64,000 nucleotides of DNA from Sternotherus odoratus (GCA_032164245.1 JAVMKO010000002.1:59305840-59369839), one strand, 5' to 3'. Shown: positions 1 through 12,939, numbered from the stretch's first letter. The notes: generated from the sequence alone by a model not told the origin. Program-made: numbers and translations.

Positions 1-539
1 TTAATGTACTTGCTGATTATGTTTATTTGCTGATGTACCCACTGATTAAGGATTGTCCATACACAGAAGCTTTAAGCAGGATTGGTCTATAAAGTAGTAC
101 CTAGTCATTTAACTAGAGAGACTCAATATGCAAATAGATCAACTTACGTAAAATTAAATTAGTTCTAATATAACCCGTTTTGATTGAGCAGCTGGTGTCA
201 CATTATAAACAGAGTTCTCTTGTTATGTAAAATAAAGGGCTTCTATTGACAGATGCTTATATACTTTTAAACCACAAAAAAAATCAACTAATCTTTAAGG
301 ATCAACCTACAATTAGTAAAAGAAAATAAATGTTGAGCTTGTTTAGTTAACACTTGCCACTGTGCCTCAGCCTTACTCATCATATAGTATATAAGGAGCC
401 AGTGAGTTCCTTGCAATGCTTCATGTGGGAACGTACAAGTGGATAACTGTTAGATGCTCAATCACACACATATATCACACTGCAGCTGTTCTTTTTGATC
501 ACCACTAGTCACCAATTGATTTCTGGGAGAAATGTTAAG

Positions 540-700
540 ATATTTGTTTTGGCCTATAAAGCCCTAAATGTTTTGTTCTCTTGACTGAGAGTGACTGCCT
601 CTTCCTCCTATCATACAGCACCAAGGTGTGTACTTGGCTGAAGCACTCAAATCAACAGTTAAGGTAGAAGAGGGTTGATGGCAGGATGTTCTCAGTCTGA
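540..700 (+). mobile_element. Decayed LINE ORF2 C-terminal fragment
   Basis: Seen: one frame reads R-N-V-K-I-F-V-L-A-Y-K-A-L-N, followed by an L-R-V-T-A-S stretch with a stop between. Known: the region after the reverse transcriptase core in CR1/L2/Rex-type LINEs has a block resembling R-x-x-x-K-V-L-x-L-x-Y-K-A-L-N-G. The match is short and broken by stops, so this is an old remnant. The limits are approximate, and the sequence up to about 900 may belong to the same copy. Confidence 0.5.
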
Positions 701-1699
701 GCTTGACTCTGCAATGTACTTCTGCCCTACATCCACCATAGCCCAGATTCTTTAAGGTCTCACAAAAAGGCCTTTCTACTTTATCAGGGCAATGCCAGTC
801 TTGAGAACTCCGGGTGCCGATCTTCTATCTAGCAATCCTTCTTGAGAGCTTAGACTTCACTGTCCAACTGTCCAGTCCCTGGGACCAATACTAACCTGCT
901 AGGCTTCCATGGAGCTGAAACGCACCCTCTCCTGGAGCTACAGTTGTGAGGGTGTTCTGGGTTTACAGTTTGTCTCTTCAGAGCCATGTCATAGGTGTAA
1001 CATATAAAACATGCACAATCAAACTTTGCACAGAATTCTAAATACTTATGAACTTAAACCTTACACACATTTCACTGCCTCTCTGGAGCATTCTTTAGGC
1101 TGGAGTCTATGTCATCTGGGGGTGTTCAGAAACCTTCTGCCACAGCTCCTGGCTTGACTTGTAAGTGGCGAAGTCTCTCCCCTTCTCTAGGCCAGCTTGC
1201 TTTCTCTGATCTTGTCTGGTCCCACAGCTAACCACCACAGCTTACACAAGCATGCCCAACTCTTCTCCTTTCCTCCTATCCAAAGCTACTTCTCTCTGTC
1301 TGGTTCCTAGTTCCCATAAGGTTTACAAAGGTCCAATTCAGGATGAAAGCCCTTTTTAAAGATGAAAGACAATATTTGCAGGTATATTCTAATGAAATAT
1401 ATATATATACTCCATATATATGGGTAATAAACTTAAGAGAAACCTAATATAGGAATATAAATCATGGTATCCTATTTCAGTCCTTCAGAAACATATAAAT
1501 GATTCCTTAGATAAAGTTTCTTATGCCATCATTTCATTAATATTGATGGCCCCTGCACAGTTAATCACTAAACAATTTCCTTCCTTTCTTTGTTCACTTT
1601 AGAGTTTAATACTACTGAAATGGAATAAAATATTACAGGATTTTGAGGCCATCTGTTTGTTATTTTAATGCATTATTATTTATTATTTTCTATTTCAGT
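701..1699. other. No gene seen; possible retroelement debris
   Basis: Slightly more GC-rich than its surroundings between 700 and 1350, with no long frame and no terminal repeats. Part may belong to the LINE fragment at 540. A short AT run is at 1393-1425. Confidence 0.4.
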
Positions 1700-1925
1700 T
1701 TCACCTAGAGACTGTAACTGAAATTGGGGTTCTATTGCCCCAGGCTCTGTACAAACATACAGTAACAGTCCTTGCGCTGAAGAGCTTACAGTCTAAACAG
1801 ACAATCAGACAAAATGTGTGTGGGGAAAAAGAACAGAGACCAGTGAAATGCTGTGCCCCTCCTCATGAGAACCAGGAATAGAACCTGGTCACCTGACTCC
1901 CAGTCCACTACCATCTTCTTCACTT
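1700..1925 (+). mobile_element. MIR/CORE-like SINE remnant
   Basis: The segment contains the wording ctgtacaaacatacagtaa, then gcgctgaagagcttacagtc, and ends with accaggaatagaacctggtc and actcccagtccactacca. These follow the amniote MIR/CORE-SINE layout (central core, then a tail resembling 'gggaatagaacccagg...ctcccagtcc'). The copy is diverged, with a region missing between the two parts. Confidence 0.6.
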
Positions 1926-4900
1926 GACCGTCCATGTCAATATGGTATGCGTGCCACAAAAAAATGCTTCCTAGTAAGTTGGAGGGGTGCCTTTGAATGG
2001 CAGACTACAGCAGGGAATTTTTGGAGAATTTGGTTCATTAATCAAAGACAAACGAATGCCAATTTGATGGATTAGCAGATGTCACTGATCAGTAGAGTCA
2101 TGGTTGAAAAGAGAGTTTAGGATCCAAATCAAAGTTATGGGGACAAGGGCAGGTACCTGGGTCACAGACATTCAATCCTCTGATTCACCAATGGTCTCAT
2201 ATAGACTGTGTTTTTTTCAAGTCTTAGCCACATAATCCTTCTTTTAGATAATTTATTTACAAAATTCCAGAATCATAATTAAATGTCTCTTTTAGCGGGA
2301 GGAGCCCTTACCTTTATTTTTGCAGGCAGCAGTTTCTGGTGGGAGCCACTCACTTTAACAAGATATCTTTAATCCACTTAGTCCTTCATACAATAGAAAA
2401 AGCCTAATGATCTTATACCTGGTCAGTGACTGTTATAATTGACATTTAAATTCCTGAAACTGTATCTGTGGAAAACGGAAAAAACAGTCAGTACACATTC
2501 CAGGCTGAAATTAAAACAGCCAAAAATCATTGTGCTGTTAAGCAAGAGGATAATACAAAGCAAGCAAACTAAATCCAAATGTGTTTAAATTGCTGCTGCT
2601 GTCTGCATGGTCTTTTCAAGTGATTTCTACAAAACGAAAGAAAAACAAATAACCTGCATCCAGGATTAACGTGCCAAAAAAGTACAATGCATCAGATTTT
2701 TTTTTCAAATTCAAAAATGTATGTGTTGCAAAGTCTTGATGCACATATATCAAATTTAATACCACACGAACTGAAATATCAGTCAACTCAAAGAGAACTA
2801 ATAAAATGTCCTGGAGACCCAGGTGTAACTTAAAGAAGTTAAATGAAAAGAAGGCAGATTGAGCCTTTTCTCCCCTTGTACCTGGAAGTGCACAGTTCTT
2901 TATTATGGAAAGGCACTCACCCCTTTATAGTTAAGGTTGCAATCAACGACCATTATAAAGCCTTATTTAAAGTCTTCTCTAACTTCCGCTTGGAAAATTG
3001 GCTTGGCCTAACAATTACCACATTTTCTCTAAAAACAAAGGAGAATGTTTTGGAAAGATTGAAGAAAATTTGTCAACCTGTTTTAAAGTTACCAGTTATT
3101 AAAGAAATTACCCTGGTCTGAAATTCTGCTTTTTTTTTTTTTTTAATTGTTTCCAAGTCTCCCCTTAAACCTTCAAACTTTCCATATTGTTAAATGTCCT
3201 TGAAAAACAAATGCACCTTATAATTTAGTTAAGTTACCATGTTTTTTGTTGTGTGTAGTGTTGAACATGAGCCAGTTATTTCATGGGGATTCCATATGGG
3301 CCCAATCCTCTTTTTCAGTGATGGCAGGACATGTTTTTTGCCAGTGATTTAAGCGGGAAGAAGATCAGGTCATATGGCATTTTTTTACAGGATCCAAAGG
3401 TGCCAGTTCGTTCTTATGTGCTCAAAGGGGCGCACGGTGCATATTTGGATGCACAACACATTTTAGAACACAAGTTTAGTCATATCCAAGTGTCTGGAGC
3501 CCTCTGGCTACCGAACGCTCCAAGAGAGTGGGGCCTGATTCAGTGTTTTTAATGGTTCTCAAAACTTCCAGGTTCTCAGTCAGATGCTCACAAATTGGTC
3601 GTGTCAGAGGCATGACTATGCCAGGAAGTGCATGTTAAGTTACTGGGCACCAGCTGTTCACTAGTAGTTCACATAGTGTGCACCCAGGAAACCCCCTCCC
3701 CCACCAGGATTTTTTTAAAAAACTCTCCAAACACAGTGCAAAAAGTGATTGTAAGAGAGAGACAGATATTCAGACATACTGGGACATGCATTCCTGGAAC
3801 CTCTGTTAACTTAAGTAGTTACGCTGAATGAGGCAGGGAAGTTATGGCTGGATGCTCATAGACTGGATCGTGCCATTACTTGGGTGGTGATTTATTCCTC
3901 TTCATCAGAAACCTGGGTTACAAGAGCAGATGTTAAGCCATATCTGGAAAATGCAGTGGTAGCTATTGTGGGGGCAGGTGGACCTGTGTGATCATGATGG
4001 AAAAGCAGTATTGAGGACAAAGAACAGACACCCATCTCAGCAATTTAGGCCTCTCAGCAATTTACTGACAGAAATGGCTCCTTTGTCTTAGTGTTAAATA
4101 ATACACAGGACAGAGGCTGCAGATTGTGAACAGGTGAGGTTGTGATCTTGATGGAGAATATTGCAACGTATCAGAAAGGCTGTTATGGACTTTCCAGGAG
4201 AAGAGCAGAGGGCCTTTCATCACACGCCTCGGGAGTCTACATTCTCCTCATACATCATGAAGGGCTATTGGTACTCAATTGTTTCTTGGTTCTGCACTGA
4301 TGAGGTCTCCAGTTGTCCAGTTACTGTGATGGTGCCACTTCATTGGAGGTGATCACAGTGGTACCTTCAGCTGGTGTGATGATCCAGGCACAGCTGCCAG
4401 GTATTATGCTAGATTGTCCTGGCATTGTTTATGCAAGTTGTTGCCCTTTGTCTTGTTGTCAGCCTATTGGCCATCTTCTCCTCTTTCCCCCCCTCCCCCC
4501 GCCCCCCCCCCCCCGCTTTCAACCTTCGGAGGAATTGGAGACAGTTTGCACTTGCAGACAGTGGAGGTGCTCCTCTGTGCCTGTTATCCCTGTTGTCCTC
4601 ACTGGTCTCTGCCCCTTCCTCTGGTTCTGCTCCAGCATATCTCTGAAAATCTTCCCTTATCTGCAGTGTTAACGTGTGCTCTGGCTTCATTGCCATATAT
4701 TAATGAGTGGGATGGGAGAGATCCATGCAAGACTACGTAGGAGTGGAAATGTACCCTCATTTTTCCTTATGCTGTCATGAAGGGCATTAATGCAAGCTCA
4801 AGTTAGTAGGCATACAATTTCCGCTGCACTTCTGACATGGACCATGGATGTGTTTGCTATACACCCAAAGGAAGCATGGAACCAGTTCACCAAAAGCATT

Positions 4901-6365
4901 TTCAATCAATTTGTTGGAACCTCCCCCACATGGGCAGAAAAGGGATTAAGTGAGTGATAAGTCAGAAGACTGATTTTTTAAAAATGCCAGAAGAAACCTG
5001 CATTTATTAAGCTGCTGAGACCTCCGACACCAGGCTGCAATCTAGAGGCTATCTAATGATACTATGGTGATCTCTAAATCATAGCCACTCCCCTGCTTCA
5101 GCCTTATTTATCATGCTTGGCTCATTTCCTAGGATTAAGGCCAGAATAGCCTCTGGCCATAAGACTGTTCAACAAACTGTGTAAGAAAAAAAGACTCCAT
5201 AGTCCATGGAAGCATATCCCCCTCCTTTTTTAGTTAATTGTTATCCCATTCAGGATCCAAGAATTGAAAATTTTGTATGATCAGAGATCTGGCATTCTTG
5301 TAGATCTCTCTGATCTATTAAAAACTTCCTTATCTTTACCCCTTAATTCTGTGAATGTCAGTAGCAATGCTTTAGAATCTGACTTAATGACACCAACTTC
5401 TATTCAAACCATCCTTATGGTATTAGCAATAATATCTAATTATTTTTCCTCTGAAAGCTCAATGTATCTTTTATAGTACACCATTCTCCTTTGGATATAA
5501 CATACCTATCCCTTTGATAAGCAATATACCAGTATTTTCACATTTTAAATCCACACATTTTAGGGGTGAAACGTGTTAAGAAATATGATAATCATTTAAA
5601 ACATTTCAAATATAATAACATGTAGACCTTAACAGAGTCATTAAGTTATATTGTGTAAATACTTATTTTATTCTCCATTCTGCCCTTCAGTTACAAGCAG
5701 CTAACACTGTCTGATGTTAATATGAGTTCTCTGTGCATATCTGAAGGCATAATTCAGTCTTTACAATATACCCCCATTTGGAAAAATCTTATAGAATTTA
5801 ATAGGGAAGAATCCAATAACATTCTATAGACATTATTCTCAAAAGCTATACATTTTAACAGAGAATGATAACCTATCAATATTTTAAAACTGTCCTATAG
5901 AATTCTATCACAGGATATGATTCTCTATTAATTTCTTTAGAACAATCCAAAAGACATATAGAACGTTTAGCAGATTCTTATGATAAATCTTAAAAAGTAC
6001 CGTGTGAAAAGTAGTGGACATGCTCACTACATTTTTCTCAGAGGCCGATATATAAAATAGGAAGCCAATATATTGTATCTTTTTGCTTTGAGTGCACACA
6101 AAGCATTTTTAAAATATGAATATTTTTAAACACCAGACTTTTCACAAGCCTTGTTAATTTCAAACAGATGTCTCTCGATGTTAAATTTCTGACTGATGTG
6201 AGTCTTCCTTTGTCAATCACATTCTTAGTTTAGAAACAGACTCTCAGGACATTGCATTTTGTAACAGTCACTGGGGCTTTCTGGATATTCTGTGTGGCAA
6301 AATCATGTAATCTCAGTTTACATAATTTTAAATTATTAGTGTATAACCTTTAAATATATTTAAGA
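1926..6365. other. No supported gene
   Basis: AT-rich non-coding DNA. The small frames at 2843-3121, 3331-3552 and 4161-4352 match no family I know and lack splice or start context. 3540-4480 is less AT-rich and might be decayed coding sequence from a transposon, but I could not identify it. Confidence 0.5.
4487..4514. repeat. Poly-C tract (G-rich on the minus strand)
   Basis: This is a nearly pure run of C with single T and G interruptions. Several overlapping predicted frames across it are low-complexity proline or glycine artefacts. The G-rich strand could form a quadruplex. Confidence 0.85.
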
Positions 6366-7058
6366 CTAGCACAAATACCTGGCGTTGCTCGGGTCCGTTG
6401 TAGGTGGAGAGGGGACAGAGAGCTGAGCGAGTGCGGGGTCCGTTGGAGGGGGAAGGGGGAGAGAGCTGAGCGAGTGGGGGGGGGTGTTGGAGGGGGCAAG
6501 GGGGAGAGAGCTGAACGAGTGCAGGGGCTGTTGGAGGGGGGGAGAGGGGTGAGATTTAAAAAAATTTCAATTCTTACCTGAGGGGGGAGAGAGCTGAGCG
6601 AGTGCAGGGTCCATTGGAGTGGGGGAGGGGGGAGAGAGCTGAGCGAGTGGAGGGGCTGTTGGAGGGGGGAAGGGGGGAGAGAGCTGATCGAGTGCGGGGT
6701 CCATTGGAGGGGGGAGAGGGGAGAGAGCTGAGCGAGTGGGGAGGGCGTTGGGGGGGAGGGGAGAGAGAGCTGAGCGAGTGTGGGGGCCGTTGGAGGGGGG
6801 TATTATTACATCATAACTATGTCACAGAGAACAGCAGGTGTTAACCTGCTGCCCAGCTGATGTTAATGGGCTTTAAAGAATTTCACCCCTAGGGGGTGTC
6901 AGAGGTGAGATTTGAAAAAAATTCTATTCTTACCCTGATTAGGACCCTAAAGCCTATAACTGTACCAAATTTCAAGTCTCTAGCTCAAACGGTGTGGAAG
7001 GAGTAAGGGAACGTACATACACGCACGCATACACCATTTGACTTTTATATATATAGAT
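6366..7058 (+). mobile_element. Transposon-like unit with internal minisatellite
   Basis: It opens with ctagcacaaatacctggcgt (GGCGTTGCTCGGG head). It closes with cataccatttgactt-like wording and a tatatatatagat end at 7042-7058. The head and tail resemble non-autonomous retroelements seen in many animals whose copies start near CCGGGCGTTGCCCGGG and end in an AT-rich ATATAGAT tail. I cannot name the family. The middle is occupied by a purine-rich minisatellite (separate entry). A stretch near 6550 (gagatttaaaaaaatttcaa) recurs at 6906 (gagatttgaaaaaaattcta), which points to an internal duplication. Confidence 0.5.
6405..6800 (+). repeat. 43-45 bp purine-rich minisatellite, about 8 copies
   Basis: The core agctgagcgagtg recurs at 6421, 6464, 6509, 6592, 6637, 6682, 6726 and 6768. 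Spacing is 42-45 bp except for one 83-bp gap, where an AT-rich piece (about 6551-6580) interrupts the array. Each unit continues with 'gtccgttggaggggg' and 'aggggggagaga' variants. The open frame at 6602-6844 is the repeat read as an E/R/G-rich peptide and is not a gene. Confidence 0.9.
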
Positions 7059-7059
7059 T

Positions 7060-8256
7060 TTGACCCAGGAATGTACAACTGAACTGTGGGCATTTTGTGC
7101 AGTGCCACTGCTTCAAAGTAATCTCAAAATGAGTGTTGCTATCCACAGCCACAGTATCATCCCAGGGTGGTGAGAGATCATCTAGTGGCATAGTTGGTGT
7201 TAGTAGTTCATTTTCCAACTCTTCTTTCAGCTGCCACAAAGAAGGTGAATGACTTGAGAAACAGGGAATATGGGCAAGGCTTCACTTTAACTTGATGCTT
7301 CCTGGTGGCCATGTTCATCATTTAGAGCTGTTGGTTGGAGAGGTAATTTAGAGCAGTTTGAAGGGCACTCTAGCTTGCACCAGAAGATTAGCCTGACACT
7401 CAGCTGACCCAGGATCAGGGAAGCGCAAAGAGCACTTAAAACCATCTCTGCCACCCTGCTTTCTGTGGTGCTTTCTCTGTTCCTTTGTCACAGCTGAGGA
7501 TCTCTACCATGTCATTACTGGGCACCGTGGTATTACTGGTATTTAAAGCTTTAATGTAATTATTTACTTAAGTTTTAACACAATATACAATATTCTCTCC
7601 AGATTGTGCATCAGCAATCAGATCTTTAAAGGAAAATCAAAGGCAGACTGAGGAGGAAAAAAGAATGTTACTCATCTCTCAGCTTTCACAGTATTTTTGA
7701 AACATATGCCTGAACTTAGCTTTGAACCAAAATTACATATAAAAGCTCAAATTCATAGAAACAAAAGTAAAAACATATAGTTCATATGTGCCACTTTTCT
7801 TGATCAAAATTTCATAGAAATCCAGGTCACAAAACTCCTTTACATTCTAGCCCCCCTAAACTCTTGTGAAATCCTGACCCCATTGGCATCAATGGCAAAA
7901 TTCCTGGTGACTTCAATGGGGACCAGGATTTTACCCTTATTGCATAAGTATCTTAAAGCTATGAATTGAGTATGTGTCTATGGCAACTGCATTATCACAA
8001 CAGACCTAAGAACTGTTACTTTCAATCAAATCCATGATTATAAGTGAAAAGTTCGTTAAGTAAGACATGAACTAATCAGAGTCATTATAGTATTTTTGAG
8101 TCAAGAATCTGTATAATAACTTGAAAACTCCTGAATTATGGTATTGACTCACATTCTGTAATATCTCAAAGGAATTTTTTCAAGCTGATCAGATGGTTGG
8201 TCTGCAAACTAAAATCAATTATTTTTCCAGGAATAATAACTTACCATATCGATAAC
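7060..8256. other. No supported gene
   Basis: Plain AT-rich sequence apart from the hairpin repeat at 7874. The minus-strand frame at 7045-7239 has no recognisable domain. Confidence 0.5.
7874..7941 (+). repeat. Short hairpin repeat of the 'cattgaagtcaatgg' type
   Basis: It contains ccattggcatcaatggcaaa, then ggtgacttcaatgggg and accaggatttta. The two halves are near inverted copies. Related copies appear throughout the window (see findings). Confidence 0.55.
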
Positions 8257-8512
8257 AGGGTTCAAGAAAGAACTAGACAAGTTCATGGACTATGGGTCCA
8301 CCAATGGCTATTAGCCAGGATGGGCAGGGATGGTGTCCCTAGCCTCTGTTTCCCAGAAGCTGAGAATGGGTGACAGGAGATGGATCACTTGATGATTACC
8401 TGTTTTGTTCTTTCCCTCTGGGGCACCTGGCATTGGCCACTGTCGGAAGACAGGTTACTGGGCTGGATGGAACTTTGGTCTGACCCAGTATAGTCGTTCT
8501 TATATTCTTATC
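8257..8512 (+). mobile_element. CR1 LINE 3'-end fragment
   Basis: The 3' part of a CR1 LINE is recognisable: 'gaactagacaagttcatgg', 'ggatcacttgatgattacct', 'ggcattggccactgtcgg' and 'ggtctgacccagtatagtcg'. It ends in the short tail repeat ttcttatattcttatc, typical of CR1 3' ends. It is 5'-truncated, as most CR1 copies are. This wording is familiar from turtle genomes and is the main support for the host assignment. Confidence 0.9.
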
Positions 8513-9208
8513 TTGAGCATTAGTGTCTCATTATTTTTGCATTTAACAATACATTGACTGTGGTGCAAATATTTTTTTGTTAAATTAATAGTGGCAAGAA
8601 CTAACGCAACTGTGTTCATCTTAATATTTAGCCTTAATGCTGAACTTCTTTTTTGCTTAAAGGTTTAATCCATACTTTAGATTTTAACCTAATTTTCTGT
8701 ATTTATTAAATAATTATTTAGTTTTCAGTACGTTATTAACACATGGTGCCAAAGGAAATGAGGCTATGTAAAGAAAACTACTGTAGGTTCCTAGTTTTAG
8801 TTTAATTTAACTTGCATAAATTCTACTAATTCAAAATAATGGCTAATATTATTTTGAGTGACATAAGGTCTTAACAATGGATATCTACTAAAGATGGGAT
8901 TTTCACACAACTTAGGCAGTTAGGCCCCCATGTTCCATAGACTTTCCCATTGAAATTCAGTAAGAGTTGGATACCCAACTTCCATAAACCGTTTTGAAAC
9001 TTCTACTCTAAGTGTTTTTATCCTGTTGCAGCAGAATCTATAGAATGCGAGGGAGGTGGGGAAGTATTCTGAAATGTCCAGGGATCTCTAGTGTGCTATT
9101 TATGAAGCACTCAACAGTCAAGGTAGCTGGAGAGAGAACACAGCCCCTTTATTGACTTTGTGAGTTCAGATCAGTCTGAATCTGCTCAGGCTCCTGGAAA
9201 CATTTTGT

Positions 9209-9305
9209 TCATAAGCAACAAAGAGTCTTGTAGCACCTTATAGACTAACAGATCTTAGGGATCATGAGCTTTCATGGGCTAAGACCCACCTCATCAGATG
9301 AATGT
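9209..9305 (+). repeat. Dispersed reptile repeat, family not named
   Basis: The wording aacaaagagtcttgtagcac, cttatagactaacaga, catgagctttcatgggc and ctcatcagatgaatg matches a repeat I have met in many reptile sequences. I cannot assign it to a class with confidence, though a retroelement is likely. Confidence 0.5.
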
Positions 9306-10934
9306 TGTTCATAGCAGACATGCTTATTGCAGCCATTAGCAATGCCACCCCATTCAAACAGCACATCATTTCATTGGCATAATTACTCTTTTATTAGGAG
9401 CATCACCTATCCTTACATCCCTTGTTTTATTCCTCAAAGACACCACTTTTAAAATAACACTAAACAGTATAAGAATTTATTGCATTCTGAAATATTTTGT
9501 AACAGTCACTGAATTAAACATTTAGAGCTTGTCTGCCTTGTATAGGTTTGGCTGATAACATAACACACTTCAGGATGATTATGTTGTGGCTTCAACCAGG
9601 TGCTACATGGATTTGGCAACTTTGGCAACACTATTTTCTGTAATGATGCTGCACTTGGTGCCTTGATGATGCCACGGTGTGCAATGAATTTGCTGGCACC
9701 AATACAGAATATCTCATTCCCTGATCTGTTCCCTGGAGAATCAAGTTTTCATCTTTTTATCCCGTATCACTAGAAGTGGTCTCAAGTAGTGCCTTTTAAC
9801 TCACTATTTCCAGAATGTACAATTGTGATTCTGCTGTAGGGGTAGCTACTTTTGTTGCTTTTCAGTTGTTTTCAGGTGGATTGGTTACCAGTTTGCCTAT
9901 TAGTGGTTTTGTATGTTAGTACCAACTAATTTTTTGTTTATTTTTTTTTTCTAATTGCATTTAAAAGTCTGATGTTTACTTGGAGTGTGTAACTGAGATC
10001 TTTTGGGAAGTAAAGTCCTTATTCATGTGTTAATATTTATGCTAGGAACCAATTCTAGATTCTTTACTGTCATGTTGAGCTTTATTTACAACATTTTTTG
10101 TCATTGTCTAAATAGTTCTCTTGGCCATCCTGTTGCGCTCTGGGTATTTTGGCAAAGATGTTGAAGGGGCTAAAGGTCATTTGGAAATCAACTTATAGCT
10201 TACTAAACTTTGCCCCTATAAACTTCCTTTTCCAATTATTTCTCTGCTTCTTTATGGACAGAAACATTTGGCATATACAAATATAAGAAAATCTTATCCA
10301 ACATATATGTAAATTATAAGGACCGTGGTCTTTGAAATCAATGGAAAGATGTCTATTCACTTCAATGGGCTTAGGACCAGGCCCCCATAATATGAACCTG
10401 TTTTAGCAAACGTCTTGCCATATCTAGAAACACAATACCTCAATATAATCCTAGTTCTTGTAGGTAGAGGCTCCCTTTATTTCTTACCAAATCCAGAGAC
10501 AATCCAATTTTACATGTTTGAATATAAAGATGACAGCTATCGTGCACAATTCTTTTCTCAGTACTTTTGAAAAAGAAGTCTTTTCACCTTTTAGACTTTA
10601 GACTGCGACTTTTCCTAAATGACCTGTTTGGGGCCTAATTCTGCCCTCCTTTTAACTCACTCTTGTACAGCTATTAATTTTAGGTTATGCAAAATTGTCT
10701 GTTTCAATTTCAAATTCTTCTAACTTTGAAGTAGTAATAGTCTCACTGTAGGAATTGCATGTTCATCAGGATTACTTTGTTAGTGAGGATCTGCCACCAG
10801 ATGTGGTTCTTTGATTTATATGCAGTAAAGACATCAGATCTTTGGAACTTCAACATCATACATTGGATTTTAAGTGATGCTAAAGACGATGGTGTTTTAA
10901 ACAATTTTTCAAATAACTTCTGATCAGTTTCTAA

Positions 10935-11219
10935 GGGCTTGTCCTCACTACGGCAGGGAAGCATCGATCTTTTGGTGATTGATTTATTGCATCTCATCAA
11001 GACGCGATAAATCGATCGCCAGCGGCTCCCCCGTTGACTCCGGAAGTCCAGCTTGCCAAAAGGTGCAAGCTGGAGTCGACAGGGGACCACGCCACCGACT
11101 GCCGCCGCCGTGAGGACGGCAGATAAGTTGGCTATAGAGACGCCGATTTCAGCTACGTTATTAACGTAGCTGAAATTGCATATCAACAGTCGATTTTTCC
11201 CCCTAGTGGAGACCAGCCC
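10935..11219. mobile_element. Harbinger-type MITE (Chompy-like), 285 bp
   Basis: The ends are inverted repeats: gggcttgtcctcacta on the left and, read in reverse, gggctggtctccacta on the right. The element is flanked by a perfect 3-bp duplication TAA (10932-10934 and 11220-11222), the target size of PIF/Harbinger transposons. The interior is GC-rich, unlike its surroundings, and has internal palindromes, e.g. agctacgttattaacgtagct. It encodes no transposase. The minus-strand open frame at 10743-11186 runs through it by chance. Confidence 0.8.
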
Positions 11220-11871
11220 TAAATGTGGATTCTTTTCTCTTCCATGTATTTCTTTAGTGAATCTTAAGAAAATCAGTCACAGTTTCTAGCATCTTCTTTT
11301 CAGTCTGAGTGTACCTTCTTTCTGCCTCCTTTACTGATATTAAACCACACCTGACACAATTTCCACTCCATGGGGAGGAATTAGTAGTCCTACTGAAGGA
11401 TGTGGGGCAGGGGGCATTGCTTTGTAATCCTACAGATGGGAATTAAACAGGAAGGAAAACTGTTGGCCTCGTTTCTATCACCAAGTTTTTGCCTGTGATA
11501 TAACAGTGTCGGAATATTTCAGATAAAATGAGCACCAGGGAAATAGTGAATGCTGTTGTGATATAGACCAAAATTATCATTGTTTCTCTAGTGAGATAAA
11601 TGAGGGCAGTTCACATGTCTGAGAGCTACTGATAGCCTTAGATAACCTAGTCACACCTAGTGACCTATGTATCCATCCCCTTCGAAGTCTAATTATGGCA
11701 ATGCACAATGCTTGAAGATAAAAACGAAAAAAAGCCTTGAGGAATAAGTAATACAAACAATTAAGAATACATCATTCTCATAGTACTCTCAATATGCTGA
11801 CTCTCTGGCCAATGGCAGATCTATGTTAAGGTTCTAATCATAACCCTCAAAGTTTTCCATAGCCATGGGCC

Positions 11872-12102
11872 ATGGCTATCACAGTGACCGTGTTTCTTAT
11901 TGCAATCCACCATGATATCTACGTCCTTCAGTATTCTGAAGCTGACAATCCCAGAGTGGCTCTCACAGGAACAAAGGGCAGAAATAGTTTGGCTGGAGGC
12001 CCTCAGTTTTGGAATTCACAGGACATCAGAAGGAACCCAGATATTGCCACCTTGACAGCATTATGCAAGACCTATCACTTTGCAAATGCCTTCCCACAAT
12101 AA
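11872..12102 (+). mobile_element. LINE ORF2 extreme C-terminal fragment
   Basis: A 76-codon open frame contains G-R-N-S-L-A-G-G-P-Q-F-W-N-S-Q-D-I-R and T-L-T-A-L-C-K-T-Y-H-F-A-N-A-F. Known: CR1/L2/Rex-type LINE polyproteins end in a block like F-S-V-A-G-P-x-L-W-N-S-L-P-x-x-I-R followed by F-K-S-x-L-K-T-x-L-F. The order and spacing agree. The upstream reverse transcriptase part is absent, so this is a 5'-truncated old copy. It is not a host gene. Confidence 0.55.
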
Positions 12103-12939
12103 TAACATCAGAAGAATGTCTGGCAGCACTTCCCTTGGAAATGAGTAACTACTAATTCCACCAGCAGTGAGAGGGAGAGGTGCAGAAAGTAGCCCTCTAG
12201 CTTGGATTGTATTTTAGATAATCTTGTTAGTACTCGGCAACTCGGGGATGGGTGACGATCTTTTTTCTGGTTGTAGACCTAGTAAGACAGCACTAAATCA
12301 TTTCATGTTCCCAAGACTTTCACAACCATAAAGACCAATTTATTTGTTGTTTTCATGAAACATTTAAAGCCTGGAAGCCTCTAGGTGTTACCCAGATCAG
12401 AACCTTACTGTGCTATACACTGTACAAATATGTGGTAAATGACAGTCCCTGTACCATAGATTGTATAGTAATTATTGATAGACAATAGAAATGTTTTGTA
12501 ATTTTAAATGTAAGCTTAGCTTAATTTAACTTCTATAGAAACTGCTGGACTCCCAGAGAAGTACTGGTACAGAGTGCCACCAAGTAGTAGCTAACATTGA
12601 GCCTTGACAAAAGAGATAGAGGTTCCACAGGGACATAACTCGGGCTCCACCCTAAGCATTCCACATCCTCTGTAAGGAGATTCATCCCCTCTGTACAACC
12701 CCCCAGCTTCCCCCAAACACCCAGCAACATGAAGCCCCAAAGAGCTGTGCTACCATTGATGTGCCGTCTCCCCTGTGGCTGCAGGTTTAGCCCTTCATCA
12801 AAGGTGGGTAAAAACCATGTCTGCCATGTAGAAATACGCTGGTGTGAAAGGGGAAGATGCTCCACCAGCTCCTTGTTCTGAGTTGCCCCCGATCACACAA
12901 AGTGTTAGTACAGAGGGGCTTCAGTAGGCTGCCAGGATG

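Noticed and set aside
3540..4480. Possible decayed transposase coding region
   Set aside because: The frame reads moderately well in places but I could not match any transposase motif, and stops are frequent.
10743..11186. 147-codon minus-strand frame
   Set aside because: Most of it runs through the Harbinger-type MITE. No protein family is recognisable.
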